A stretch of DNA of 64,000 nt, from the NCBI GenBank assembly GCA_021234155.1, contig JAJEKV010000006.1, positions 8,835,003-8,899,002 of the forward strand, in the 5' to 3' direction. This document shows positions 21,325 through 33,099 of this stretch, in pieces (position 1 is the stretch's first letter; every line of letters starts with the position of its first letter). The notes beneath the pieces were generated by a model. The model saw only the letters and a list, made by a program, of their open reading frames with translations. It was not told where the DNA came from and did not search any database. Made by a program: the position numbers and the translations under genes. The stretch comes from Isoetes taiwanensis. Taxonomy: Eukaryota; Streptophyta; Lycopodiopsida; Isoetales; Isoetaceae.

Positions 21325-22959
21325 TGTGACGTTCCAGGGGAATATACGCTATAAATACGTATATTCCTGGACCCGTCACCATACAAGTCTACATATATAG
21401 CCTTGTATGCCATAGATTGTGGCACTAGGGGGATGACTAAGTTATTCATATAACTTAGCCAACCTTAGGTTAAGACCAATTTCCACGTGGCCTTAACCTA
21501 TTGGGCACCCGCCACACGGACTTACCCTATTGGAGCCATGTGGCATAACATGTGAACCCTAACCTATAAAGGCCTAAACCCTAACCCTAGGCCTCTTTTC
21601 TGGCTCCAGCAGTCTGGGAACCTTCTTCGCGCTCGAAACTCCGTTTCGAGAACCGTCTGTTGTGGCACAGCATAGCATGGCAGCCCCCCAGAGCATGAGC
21701 GCATCAGCAGGAGTGGGAGCTACCTCGAACACTTCGAAGACTATGGAGACGCCAGGATTGGGAGGGAGTGCTTCTGGAGCAGGTATGTACGGTAGCGATC
21801 ATAGTAGTTCATTTGGAATTAGTATTCCAGATGAGTTAGCATCTTGTACCTAAGGTAGAGCCATCCTAGAACCCTCATTCATCATCTTGAACCCTAATCA
21901 AGGAACCCTAACTGTAAGTTAGATATGTATGATTAGGTTAAGATGTTCGTATGATTATATGATATGATGTTATGTGATGTTGGTTGATCATGTTTGCTCC
22001 TCTTGTATTGGGAAGGGGGGTAGAGACCTAGAGCCATATATAGTATGCTCCTAGTTTAGATCCCTTAGTTCCTATTAGATGCGGCCTGTGCATAGTAGCC
22101 CACCAGGCTATAGAGGCTATGATGTGACTCAGCACTACACAACGGGGCTAGAGGCAAAGCGGAGGGAGGATCCCTGCCGAGTGGGGGCTACGGGGGATCC
22201 CATAGTGGGCTAGACTTATGGCCGGTCACTTAGTGTGGGCCGGGCATGGGTCTGACACCTCCTGGGGCAATGGTGTCGCCCTGCCTCTCGAGAGCTGCAA
22301 GTGTCGGCTTGGCTCTCGTTTTGGGGGGTTCAGTCGGGTACGAATCGGGTGTCACCACGATTCTCTAGCCGCCCGCGGAACCTCTAGACCCCGGGAAGGG
22401 GAGATGCAACCCTTCCTGCCTCATCGGACCAGGGAGATTCAACCTGGAGTAGTCCCGATGGGTGATACCATGGGATTACGTATCCGGGAGGCTAGAGTCA
22501 CGCCAGAGCTTGATTTAGCCCATCTGCAAAGTGTGCACAGGAGGGGCGGATGGAGTGGTCAACCCTAGCCATTGTTTTATGCCCTCGCCATTGCCATGAC
22601 TCGGTCTGCTCTATCTTGAGGCCTAGCCAGTCAGTCATCCTCCTTACGAGTCTGAGCCTGGGTAGGAGCTCTCATGTTTTACGGTTTATGATTATCATCT
22701 TTGCACTTGTGGATGTGTGATGGACTACCCTTCGAGGTAGTATTTGTATTGTTGATGCTAGTTCTGACATGTTTATCGCTTCCGCTGTTATAGGAGCCCA
22801 TAGGGGAAGGGCGCGCAAGACACCTTCGTGTCCCCTCCCTGCACTAGGGTCACCTTAGAGTGCGGGGTAGACGAAGGGCCTGTGCGGTTGTTGAGCCGGA
22901 CGGGGGATTTCCTGCCGAGTGTACGGCCGGGCGCCGTATGTTTAGCAGGGAGCGTCACA
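21325..22959 (+). repeat. 3' LTR
   Basis: This 1635 bp copy of the 5' LTR has the same inverted ends. The frame 21662-21853 is open here but broken in the 5' copy. TATAAAGG is at 21565. Confidence 0.95.
21662..21853 (+). CDS. Small Ser/Gly-rich open frame inside the LTR
   Basis: A 63-residue frame MAQHSMAAPQSMSASAG... ends SSSFGISIPDELASCT. It starts roughly 90 bp downstream of the LTR TATA box, so it would be the first ATG on the element's RNA. The 5' LTR counterpart (about 4078-4270) has several indels. It may be a leader peptide or remnant; no homology is recognised. Confidence 0.25.
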   Translation: MAQHSMAAPQSMSASAGVGATSNTSKTMETPGLGGSASGAGMYGSDHSSSFGISIPDELASCT

Positions 22960-22964
22960 AAGAC
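22960..22964. repeat. Target-site duplication of the LTR element, right
   Basis: AAGAC, same as 3745-3749. Confidence 0.95.
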
Positions 22965-23169
22965 TGGAAAAGCAATATCAGAATCTATGCAAGTAAGATA
23001 TAGTACATGTCAATGCATCTACAAAAACTTTATGCCTAGAATAAATACCACCTCTACCTTTCGCTTATTCTTTTTATCCTGCATTTGACTACTTGGCTCA
23101 GCTTAAGGGGCATCTCATAGAAGTTGAAAACTAGCATAATTCTTGATAGTAAAGTCCAATTGAGCTCGT

Positions 23170-23363
23170 GTTTGGTGCGATAGATAGGCCTCATTGAGAT
23201 CTTACTAATCTTAGTTGCTTTACATATACTTTAACCCCTTGTGATCATTAAAACTCAAAAAAATATCATTTTTATCATTTTTTTACTATTATGTGGGGTT
23301 AAAACTTATGCAAACCAATTAAGCATAGAAAGATCTCAATGAGATCTATCTATTGCACCAAAC
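23170..23363. mobile_element. MITE with long imperfect inverted repeats
   Basis: GTTTGGTGCGATAGATAGG... pairs with the inverse of ...ATCTATCTATTGCACCAAAC. The arms are about 70 bp each around an AT-rich loop. The element is shared with copy 2 (44830-45024), so it predates the duplication. Target duplication not evident. Confidence 0.75.
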
Positions 23364-23589
23364 AAAGATTCATTTGAAGTATTCTATCAAATGGTATGTT
23401 AGAAAATATGATCCAATAAATTCGTTATAATTGTTTTGCTGACTGGATTATCAGTTCTATTTTCTTATTGGTGGTTCATATACTTTAGTTAGCATTTCTT
23501 AGAAAGCCCTTTTATAATCTTAAACATCCCTAGTGATATACCAAGTACCATGGTAAAAGCACTAAAAATTCAACAGCTCATGGATGAAA

Positions 23590-24318
23590 GCAAGGTTCTC
23601 TCAACCAAAGAGAAGGATGATGACAAGCACACTACACAGAAATCCAAAAGCCACTTTTGAAGGAGGCGCCTATTGCTAAGGAGAAGAGAAGTCTTGCCAA
23701 AACCAATTCTACTACACCTAAGCTTACGTTTGAATATATGTTCACATCAACTACCAGTGTGATGACATCAAACAGAGTCTCAACAGAAGAGATTGACATT
23801 AGCTGATTGAAAGTAAAAGGGTCTACTCCGCCTTTAAAATGTAAGCCCGACGAAACTTCGCCATGGCTTAGTTAAGAAGCTGAGATATCCCATTCTACCA
23901 AGCAATCTAGAATAACATAAGAAGACATGAATACAAATGAATCAGGTAGCAGATCCGAGGGTACCACCAGATAAATATCAGCTAGTGGATTGACTCAATA
24001 GAGCAGGAAATTTTTATCTCAAAGCACAATCCTAAACATGAAGTCTAAGGATAGAATTTATCCTCCTAGGATTCACTTTGAGTTAGAAATAGACATTTTC
24101 AAGATGCGCAATCTCCTGCAAACAGGGCATGCAGAATCATTAGTGCTGAGTATATGAACACACTCTCAGACTCCTTCATTACTCATTCGATGCGTTCTCC
24201 CTGTGCTGGCATAGTTCCTTTTGATGCGAGTACTAATCAAGCTATCAAGTGGAAGAAGGCAAATGATCTGGAGGGCGTAGAATTCTGGATTGTTAATGGC
24301 AACCATACTATCTTTTGA
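23590..24318 (+). pseudogene. Fragment of an unrecognised PFDAST-type protein (copy 1)
   Basis: Same gene fragment as 45241-45972, with extra lesions. Protein-like sequence TNSTTPKLTFEYMFTSTTS is followed by the conserved block ...GIVPFDASTNQAIKWKKAND, which ends FWIVNGNHT. Stops separate the pieces. See the copy 2 entry for interpretation. Confidence 0.45.
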
Positions 24319-24338
24319 CCACATGAAGAACTATTTTA

Positions 24339-25903
24339 GTCTGGAGTATTCCTCATAATAGAAGAGGTATTACTATCTGGATGGATGGAGTGAAAGATAA
24401 AGTCAGGCAAGGAGTGCTCAATAGAGGGGTGACCAACTGCATGGCTTTTATTAAGCCAATAATTGAAAAAAGAGGACATAGGCAAGTTGGGAAACCTCAA
24501 AGAGCTCCAAATAAACTTTCCTCCAAGAGCACAAGATTGAAAATAAAGATTTTTGCAGGTAAGACACCCATTTTCTTATTTTTTGTTACTGTATTCCAAT
24601 TAACTGGGTGACTACCATCCCTAGATAAAAGTCTTGATAATCTTCTTAATTTCATTGTAGACAGTCTTAGGAGCAATCATAGCCGAGGAGTAATAGACAT
24701 GGGTAATGGCAAGAACTGAGTCAGCAATAATGCTTCTGCCAGCAAAGCTCAAACAACCTTTATAAAGATTCAGCTTCTTTCTCATTTTCTCAATGATGGG
24801 AGACCAAAGACCTTTAATATTGGGATCAAGAGAGAGAGGCATGCCTAACAATTTAAAAGCAGCATTGATTTTAAGCACCTCAATGCCAGCAATGGAGTCT
24901 AAGTCAGAATCCCCAATAATGACACATTTTTGCAAATTTAGAAAAATCCCCGAGGCATCAGAAAATTGGCCCAGGATATCTAGGAAGAAAGAGATATTAG
25001 GATCGTTAGCCTTTAAGAAACAAAAGGTGTCATCAGCATATTGAATGATCCTTATGGTAAAGCACAGCTTTGGTCAAAAGCTCTCCCACAATTAGGAAAA
25101 GATAGGGGGCTAGGGGACAACTCTGTCTGACTCCTCTTTGAAGAGGGAAGAAGCTGGAAGGAGAGCCATTAATGAGAACAACAGAGCTAGCTCTGTAGTT
25201 AAGTCCCATTATGAGCTACCTAAGCTTAACTGGGAAGCCAAACTTAGTCATAGCAAAGTCAATAAAATCCCAAGAGATAGTGTCGAAGCTTTAAAATCCA
25301 ATTTGAAGAGCACACAGTTCTGACAACTTATTTTATTCCAATGCAGACACTCCATAGCACATATATAATTGTCTAAAATGTACCTATTCGAGAGGAACGC
25401 AGACTAGACTTATATTAGATGGAAGATGAGGCTTGATTCTCAAAGCAATAATTTTAGCACAGATTTTGTAGGAAGCATTACAAAGAGAGATAGGCCTCCA
25501 ATAAAAAAAATAAGAGGGAAAATCCACTTTTGGAATGAGGGAAATTAGACCACTAGAGATGGAGATATTATTGATATATCTCAAGAAGTCATCCTTCATA
25601 ATCTCCCAGAAATGAAGGTAAAATTCTAGAGGAAGTCCGTCTGGCCCAGGGGATTTATCCCTAAGATTCTAATAACCTTTAAGACTCATCTGCAGGAGGA
25701 ACAACCACAATATTATCACCTAAAGAGAGAGTGGAGTCATCCATGTTATTAATAAGGGAAATAAACCTGTCAGCATTGGCTGTAGAAGAGATGGAATTAG
25801 GCTGAGAAGAGAACAAATCTTTATATTCGGAGTGGAAGAAAAAAGAGATCTGATCCTGGGAGGAATAGGAGAATCATTGACATCTTGGATCAACCTTCGG
25901 TGG
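24339..25903 (-). pseudogene. LINE reverse-transcriptase relic (copy 1)
   Basis: On the minus strand 24935-24621 reads VIIGDSDLDSIAGIEVLK and KLLGMPLSLDPNIKGLW, and 25599-25384 holds SLIPKVDF and RPISLCN, the fingers-palm part of LINE RT. It is the same element as 46126-51850, truncated at 25903 and lacking the 1.6 kb 3' part. The YADD box has been lost by a small deletion near 25050 that copy 2 does not share. Confidence 0.8.
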
Positions 25904-26190
25904 GCTGGGTCAAAGCATGGAGGTGGGGGACACTTTTTGTGTCAACGACACATGATGCTTAGAGGGTGCTTTTTGGGGCTATTTTCTTTGTATTTTTAAA
26001 AAATATTTTTCTTTTATTTTTTTGATATTTTTCCCTGAAATGCATTCATATTACGCCTTGGAATACAAAATTTCAGCTTCATCGGAGTTATAGAAAAAAA
26101 GATAAAAATAAGTAAAATTTTCAGCATTAGGTGCTTAGGGGGTGCTTGGCTGGCGCAAAAATGCCCCCCAGCTCCATGCTTTGACCCGGC
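25904..26190. mobile_element. MITE, family shared with 52151-52430
   Basis: The left end GCTGGGTCAAAGCATGGAGG is the inverse of the right end CTCCATGCTTTGACCCGGC with few changes. The interior is AT-rich and shares TGCATTCAT, CGCC and GATAAA words with the second copy. About 287 bp. No clear target duplication. Confidence 0.82.
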
Positions 26191-29100
26191 TTTCTATGTG
26201 ATTGAATATGAAGACTGGGACACTAATGCATTGTCTATGAATAAGTGATGTTAAATTGAAATTTGTTGAGGTTCTTCACGTCGGTTAAGAATGCAAGCAA
26301 TTGAATAATTTTATAGATATTCTGACATGCAAAAATAGAATGACTCAATATCATACCAAGAAGGCTTCAAAGAGTAATCTAAAGAAGAGAACAGTAAGAA
26401 CCTTGATCTCCAATAAATCATCACCATGAAATCACATATTAATTAGATTAGAGTCTCCATGTTACTGCAACGTTCTAGCTGCCAAAAGTTAATGAAGAAG
26501 ACGCTACAGATTGCATCAGCCATTCTAGCAAATCAGTTTTTCAAATGCTATTTGATGATGCTATTGCTACTATGCTTTGGATTCTTGCAATATTATTTGT
26601 TCTTCACATCATTGAGATGAATTGGATATTCTATTTGATAAACAAATGAAAATATACATCTAGAAAAAAGTCGTATTTTCATCAAATACAGCCACGTCCA
26701 TCACCTGCTTTAAACACAACGCGAGAGAGTGATCTACACATATTAACATGAATTGGCCTAAGATGTACTTAAATAAAACAGAAAATAGATCATGGAGTTC
26801 ATGACTCTCAAATACAGCCACACTACAATCACAAATCTGATAGCTTCAAGTTAATCTGTGGTTTTGCAAGAAAGCATGTACAGCCAAGGGGAGAAAGTGC
26901 GACAAACTTAACATAGTTAATACCATTACTTGTATGGCTGCAACTTTACAGATGCATCCGAATGGCACACAAAAGCAATAAAGTTTATAGCCTGATAACT
27001 CTACAGCCATATCCATCACTTGCTTGAAACACAGTGCAAGAGAATGATTTACGCATGTTAACATGCATTGGCCTAACATGGACTCAAAACAAAATAGGGA
27101 AATAGATCATGGAGTCGCTAGACAACTCTGTTGATTGCTAGTCTGAACTATCATAGTTCCCATGTAGCAATACTGCCTTGACCTTGTGTTTGAAGTCTTG
27201 ATGGTTCCAGATTGCCTTATACATACAGATGTATACTACAAACCTTGCTTGAAACTGCGTTACCATCTTATCATAAAAGATTATGGATTTAAGGAGATTG
27301 GAAAGTTCAACCTGAATGTTTGCTTCAAGGTTAAATTCTTATGCGTGAAACAAAGAAGCATTGTACATGACATATGGAGCATTTTTACCATGACTCAATG
27401 CAATGCAAAAGAATGATCTACACATGTTAACATCTCCCAAATATAGCGATGTCCATCACTTGCTTGAAACACAACGCCTAACATGGACTCAAACAAAATA
27501 GGGAAAGAGGTCATGGAATCCGTAAATAAAAGTTGTATATACTTTGAGCTTGCCTTTGGAAGCATACAATACATTCACTATTTTACCAACTTCTTGTGTC
27601 TTTCCCAACATCTTCTTCTTGTAACTTCTTGGAACAGTATATAGTTGATCCCAAAAATATTGTACTTACTGGCTAAGATACATCGCAAAAGAAAGCAATT
27701 CTAAATGTAAGATACATCGCAAAAGACATCGTGTTGTTGCTACAAAAGTGATGTTTCCATGTGCAGCTTATTATTTTGTCCTTCATGCTACTCTGATTAT
27801 CAAACAACATCAACCGGTTAAAAAAAACAAAGCAAATAACTTACATAAAAGAAAAAATGCCAACAGAAGAATGCCAAAAATATGAGGGCAACAATGAACA
27901 AAATAATCAAAGCAGTCCCTGCAATCTACTATCATACTTCCCATGTAATAATACTCCTTTGACCATGTGTTTGAAGTCTTGATGGTTTCTAACAAAGATT
28001 CGCTACCCACCCCTTTAGTTTCTCCGAAATGAAGTCTTCAATGGTATATTATTATCATAAAAGAGTATGGATTTGAGGAAATTGGTGAGTTGAACCCCCA
28101 TATGTGTCATATTATATGGAAACAACTCATAAACCTATGCGAAATCTATGAGGACAGTAAATGCTTCGCAATGCAGAAGCTAATTTAGTTCATAACAACA
28201 CAGCGATAATGTTTATTAGAAGCAAAGCAATTGTGTAAAATGGCTCTATAATAATCCAAGATTCGCTAATCCTGTTGAAAATAATTAATAGGCTTTCATC
28301 GTCAACCTTTTGCAGATAAAGGCGTTCATGCATCTAGTCTCCAAAGATGAAGTTGCATATGCAAATACTTCTTGAATAATTAAGTAACTGCTTTTGATTT
28401 CAAGATCCCATTTTGTTAGCCACAAATGACACCAACTAGGTTTGCCCAATTCGTTAATAAGTATCTACTTTTCCTTTCAAATATCCCATTTTGTATACTA
28501 CAAATGACATCTACAAAATGAATTATATTGTAAGAACAATTGATTTACAAAACAAAAGGATAGTCTAGCTTCCTCTGATTTGCAAATTGTACACAACCCT
28601 TTCATCGAAGAGATGCCCTTAACTAAGAATTTCAGCCAATGCTCACTTGAACCATGATTTTATCTAAAACTATAAACACCCATACTCACTTGAAACATGT
28701 TTTTCAGGATCTAATACTACAAACACTTGAATGATATTCTTGTATGTTCCATAAGAAAATTGGAAGTACATTTCTTACATCTTAATTCTGTCCTCATTTT
28801 TTGCTCAAATGCACAGCATTTGCAGCTATAAATATCCAAATTCCAGCACTTGCCCAACGTTGTCGCGCCTAGTAGGAGTGTATGATTTTTTGAACCTTCT
28901 ATGCAAGACCTTCTACACATGGGCAATAATATGCAAATTGTAGAACCTAATTGTAGTCTAGCATAAAAAGTCAATTTGAATCTCTACATTATTAAACATG
29001 TAGCACATATTGCAAGCAATGCCAAGCATAATGAATATGGAAAATGAAAATTGCATTGATCAATAAGCACGTTGGAGAAGGATCACTTTATTGTGGATGT

Positions 29101-29900
29101 GTAACAATTAATTGAGTCTCTATCTAGATTTGGAAATGATAAATGGTAATAGAATTAAGCCACAACAATATAACTTGTTCCTAGAACCCATCTTCACAAA
29201 TTGGTTGCTTTCAACCTACATTTTACTTGTGAATGCTTACACAGTGATGTTGATAATCAGCAACATAAGATCAGAGTACTAATTTGCCAAAAATCACCTT
29301 GAGAATAAAAACCAAAAGAATATCCATCCACATTTTGGACTGCTTGGTTAGCAGTTCTACCTTTAAAATATGGTAAAAATGGCTACAGATTGCAAAAGCA
29401 TTGCCACATGCTCTCGGAGTGGCACACATTGCACCCATGGCTTTGCTTCTCAATGGGTTGTGGAATTCTAGAAATGATATTGTTAAGTGACAGCCGCTAT
29501 AACTTTGCACTAAGCATTTAGGATTGGGTACCAAAGTACCTGGCAAAACTGCATGAGCCTGGCTATCAGCATTCTAAAATGGGCACCACAATACCCTTTC
29601 CCCCAATTTTTGCAATGTGCACAGTACACCTTATTTTCTTTGCCCTCAAATTTTTAATTTGCATGGTCATTCATCTGAAACCAACTACGAAGCATCAGAC
29701 ATGCATTATACACATGTAAAAGGGAAAGAAAGGGCAAATAGATTATGTGGCTCACAAAAGCTTTTTTGATACCCTGCATAGACTTGACATAGAAAAGAAG
29801 ATTCTAAACGCTTACCAGCATAAGTTATTAGCAACTACATACAAATAAAGTATCAAGAAGAACATGAACACAAATGGATAATATACATTTACAAAAAATC
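26191..29900. other. AT-rich intergenic DNA without recognisable gene
   Basis: Only short frames occur, none with family resemblance. Local repeats at 26693-27530 and 27143-27990 are listed separately. A minus-strand frame at 29271-29546 has some protein-like texture but no support. Confidence 0.5.
26693..27530. repeat. Three dispersed copies of an about 120 bp repeat
   Basis: CCATCACYTGCTTKAAACAC followed by GATCTACACATRTTAACAT and AATAGGGAAATAGATCATGG recurs at about 26697, 27007 and 27400-27510, the last with its two halves swapped in order. A second repeat (CATGTAGCAATACT ... TTTGAAGTCTTGATGGTT) links 27143-27214 with 27918-27990. Confidence 0.7.
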
Positions 29901-29931
29901 GCGAGGATGAAGTATTTTACCTGCAGAAACT

Positions 29932-30300
29932 GTCATGTGATGCAGCCATCTTTGCAGACCCAACTTCAACCTGCATGGCAAAACAGAGATACAATATAAT
30001 CCTTCAAAAGTTGGCCAATAATAGGTTAGTGCAAGAGGTTCACATGCTAGTGGAAAAGTAGCATTTTTGAAATGCAACTTTTCTATTCAATTTGTTAATA
30101 CTTCCCCATCAGTCAGATATGTTGCAGAGATAAGGAAGTCTCACCCAAGGACAGGCACCTTCTGCAGCTACTAAGAGACCTCCAACGCGAACAAACGGCA
30201 ATGGTCCAATGGCAAGTTTCATTCACTTTTGTATTCACTAACGAACCCTCGTGATGGAACGTCTCTATCCAAGAAAACTGCATTGAGAATTGATGGATCT
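29932..30300 (-). pseudogene. Two unrecognised exon-like stretches
   Basis: Minus strand: 30140-30290 contains FLDRDVPSRGFVSEYK and, after a frame change, AIGPLPFVRVGGLLVAAEG. 29932-29981 is bounded by CAG and GT and encodes VEVGSAKMAASHDSFC. They lie just downstream of the WDR20-like exons on the same strand and may be yet another captured gene piece. I do not recognise the protein. Confidence 0.3.
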
Positions 30301-30689
30301 TCATTTAATGTTGGTTATCTACATAACAAACACAAACAAATATGTTTAAGATAATCTCTTAACTCTGCCGAATAATTGCATTTTGGTTCCATATACTAAA
30401 ACTACAATTTAAATTAACAAAAAATATTTGAATGAATGATCTATGGTGTATAAATATAGATGTACTATTAGAGGTCTTCCTCCACAATAGGGCGGTAATG
30501 AATAAAAAGGAAAATGAAACCGACCTGAATGAGACTCAGATGCTCCAGGAATGAGACCTGAATGAGGCAACAGTGGTGTTTAACACAGCAGCTAGGACTC
30601 TGGTTTCCAAGCTTATCCTCAGAAAGAGTGAACACTTAACGAAACTTTGGACAGGCACATGAAAGAAATGTTATAACAGATGTAGATAC

Positions 30690-31843
30690 CTCCATGCACA
30701 ACAAAGTAAGGCACCGAAGTAGCTTTGCCCCCACAAACCACCTTCTTCTTGGCATAATCAAATATTCTCAAATAGCCTGCATGCATATAGGCTTAGATGA
30801 TAAAAGGTGGTGGTCCCTACAAACAGTTGAACAAAAATGCATACCATTCCTCCCAATTGTAGCCAAGAAAGCCCCGTCTGCAGAAAAGGCCATTAATGGA
30901 CCCCTGGCATATGTGCCTGCCATCTTGCAATTGGGTTGCTCTGCCAAGTAAGTAAAACAAGCCACAAACAACTTATTTCTTGAACAAAATATTGGCAAAC
31001 CTAGAAAGAACCGTGGAACTCAAAACTGAGCAGGATCTTTGACAGGTGGAAAGGAAACATCACCACTTGCATCTTTGCTCTGAAAAATATGTAATACATC
31101 AAACGACTTATTCATATCAAATTCTTACTAATCTGCAATGAAGACACAACAGGAGAGTGGAGAACAAACTCCAAATGCTTCTTGGACATTGGCACAAAAG
31201 GACAAACAACAAGACATGAAGAGGAAACATATTCCTCTAGATAAATTTGTGTTAAGCATCATGTGTGCTTCTTTTACAATTATGAAAACAAATTCCCACT
31301 TAATACTTCTAGTTATAGACAGAACTGCATGCCTATAATTGTTGACACTCACAATCCTCAAAATTCCAATACCTTAAACATGCTACACTTAAAGCCACTA
31401 ATGCATGACCTTACATTGAAAGAAATTACTTCAGTGGGTACCTTATCATAGAAATAGAGATTACCATCTGCATGAGCAACTGCAAAGAGGCCTTCACTAT
31501 GGGGTACCCATACAATTGCGATGCATCGGCTGTGAAACGCCACATAAAGCATAATCAAACAGCACATCTTTGCACATAAGCTACTGACTTTCATTTCATG
31601 TGTCCTACATGAAGGCAATCGAATGATTGGTAAAGCCACACAATGCATATCTCGACACTTTTATTTATAATCAGGGATGTCACTACTATTAATAGTCAGG
31701 GAAGTCACTAGATGCGGTGCGCTACATCATGCTTGATAATAACTGTACTTACACCCTATACAATCAGAGGATGCAACATACCTACTGTTAAGAGAACTCT
31801 CTTTATTATAGTGCATTGCGCCAATTAGTTTCTTTCCAGGATC
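30690..31843 (-). pseudogene. WDR20-like WD40 gene fragment, four exons, frameshifted
   Basis: Minus-strand exons with good splice borders lie at 31782-31843 (DPGKKLIGAMHYNKESSLNS), 31442-31529 (RCIAIVWVPHSEGLFAVAHA, then DGNLYFYDK), 30845-30940 (SNPIARW, then FSADGAFLATIG in another frame) and 30690-30776 (GYLRIFDYAKKKVVCGGK). Together they match the central WD repeats of plant WDR20/creC-like proteins, scaffold proteins of deubiquitinase complexes. The third exon has internal indels, and the fourth lacks one base in the GGCAAA-GC context, shifting the frame before FGALLCCAW. The N-terminal and C-terminal repeats are absent. Introns are retained, so the copy arose from DNA, not mRNA. Confidence 0.72.
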
Positions 31844-32519
31844 CTGTAGTGCCAATATTAAGGCTTTGAGGATCCAAGAATAGAAGGGCTGTTTGTTGTT
31901 GTCTGTGGACCAGATGGCTTGGTCAAGAACAGCCTGAGCAGTAAGGTCATTTGTAGCACAGACTAATACCTGGCCAAGGTCAGGCTTATCTTGAGTTTGT
32001 GTAACAAGGTATCCCAAAGGGCTATAACCTTGGGGGACAACAGGCAGGCAGCAAAAACCAAGGCTGCTTTGTATTAATTGAAAATTCACTGGATTTTCTA
32101 CTGCTGAAGACCCTGAATTTTGCCTTACAACAACAGCATTTCCTGGATTGATTACAGAGTTTGGCTGTGAATAGTATCATATACAATGAAAACCCTCTGT
32201 TATGTTAACATGCAATCTTGCTCCCTGTCCATCTGAAACCCCTTCAAACCTTTTCCACACCACTTGGAACGTACTAACCTGTTGAAGATCAAGCTCGCCG
32301 ATATTTATGGTTCCGGTGCCAAATGCAAATGCAGTACCTAATTTTGCATGTATCAGCAAAGAAGAAGCAATTGACGTAGCCAATGGAGTGCTTAAGCCTT
32401 AGATGCAGTACCTAAATTTGATATGTATAAGCGAGCAAACAAGAAAGACTTGACATAGCCAATGAAATGCTTACTGGAAGGCCATTGCCCAGAAGCTTGT
32501 GTGGTCGAGTTGTCGCCAT
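31844..32519 (-). pseudogene. VPS62/DUF946 gene fragment fused to WDR20-like exons
   Basis: The ATG at 32519 starts MATTRPHKLLGNGLP (exon to about 32475). The next exon from 32337 reads TAFAFGTGTINIGELDLQQ, then VSTFQVVWKRFEGVSDG and EGFHCI, a TGA where LGYY is expected, then YYSQPNS. It continues to LPVVPQGYSPLGYLVTQTQD and ATNDLTAQAVLDQAIWSTDN. This is the pattern of plant DUF946 (vacuolar protein sorting 62) proteins. The first splice donor reads CCAGTAAG, one G short. The end runs directly into the WDR20-like exon at 31843, so two unrelated genes are joined. Function lost. Confidence 0.7.
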
Positions 32520-32689
32520 ATCTCCTCATCATCTCCTCTGATGATCAAAACCTGCAAAAAAAGTGGGCAAAAGCCTTGCTCTTCATCATCATGTCATCAC
32601 GGAGCTTTTGTTGTCCCTTCTGAAAAGTGAATATCCAATTTAAAAGTGTCTAAATCATGAGCGTCTAATGCAATAGAGGGAAACAATAC

Positions 32690-32800
32690 CAGAGAAGGCT
32701 TCTCAGGATCGCTCAGATCTGCAAGTAAATAGGTGTAAGTGCTGGATTCCTTTTCCAAGAGCTGCCTGAATAACAGAGTTGGTGCTTGTTGGCCTGCCAT
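32690..32800 (-). pseudogene. ETHE1/GLY3-like persulfide dioxygenase, first exon only
   Basis: Minus strand from the ATG at 32800 reads [20 protein letters not shown], then [17 protein letters not shown], ending at a CTG/GTATTG donor. This is the N-terminal strand of the metallo-beta-lactamase-fold ETHE1 ([18 protein letters not shown]). That enzyme oxidises glutathione persulfide in mitochondria. The frame is intact over 37 codons. The next exon with the metal-binding HxHADH motif is missing; the VPS62 start codon lies 170 bp downstream. A promoter could still be attached upstream (32801-33090), but nothing there is decisive. Confidence 0.7.
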
Positions 32801-33099
32801 TTGGAGCAATTTCTTTTCCTTCTAGTTCTCTGGAAATGGCGAATGCAAGAGGCAAAAAGCTGCAACAATGATGGACAAACCAAAGGTTGACCTGTAAAAT
32901 TTGGTAAAATGATAAGCATAGCAATTGAAATGGTACCTACAATTGAAATGGTACCTATAATTGAAATGCGGAAAAAATCTCTGATGAAGAACAGAGCAGA
33001 GCCCTGATGAGGAAGTGGCAAGGCTGCCGGAACTCTGCCTCTGCTATGGTGGCATTGTTTATTCTGTGGCGGCATTATTCAAAAAAATATAGGGCATTA

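Larger units (their letters stand above)
3750..22959 (+). mobile_element. Ty3-type LTR retrotransposon with chromodomain, 19.2 kb, nested and defective
   Basis: Two long direct repeats begin TGTGACGTTC and end GAGCGTCACA. They are bounded by the 5 bp duplication AAGAC, followed on the left by an initiator-Met primer site and preceded on the right by a polypurine tract. Internal remnants read reverse transcriptase (FDDILIYSK), integrase zinc finger, integrase core and chromodomain on the plus strand, the Ty3 order with integrase after RT. The internal part is about 15.9 kb, swollen by a 6.9 kb DNA transposon, a MITE and repeats. Coding capacity is destroyed, yet the LTRs remain nearly identical over most of their length. 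The matching empty site at 44615-44619 confirms the boundaries. Confidence 0.95.
22965..25903. repeat. Segmental duplication copy 1, right part
   Basis: Continuous match to 44620-49225 except for about 1.6 kb absent here between 24339 and 24340 (present as about 46002-47618 in copy 2). The match stops at CATCTTGGAT, eight bases before a MITE. Confidence 0.9.

Noticed and set aside
24381-24611. Plus-strand 76-residue frame starting MDGVKDKVRQG
   Set aside because: Antisense to the LINE ORF2 relic; no independent support.
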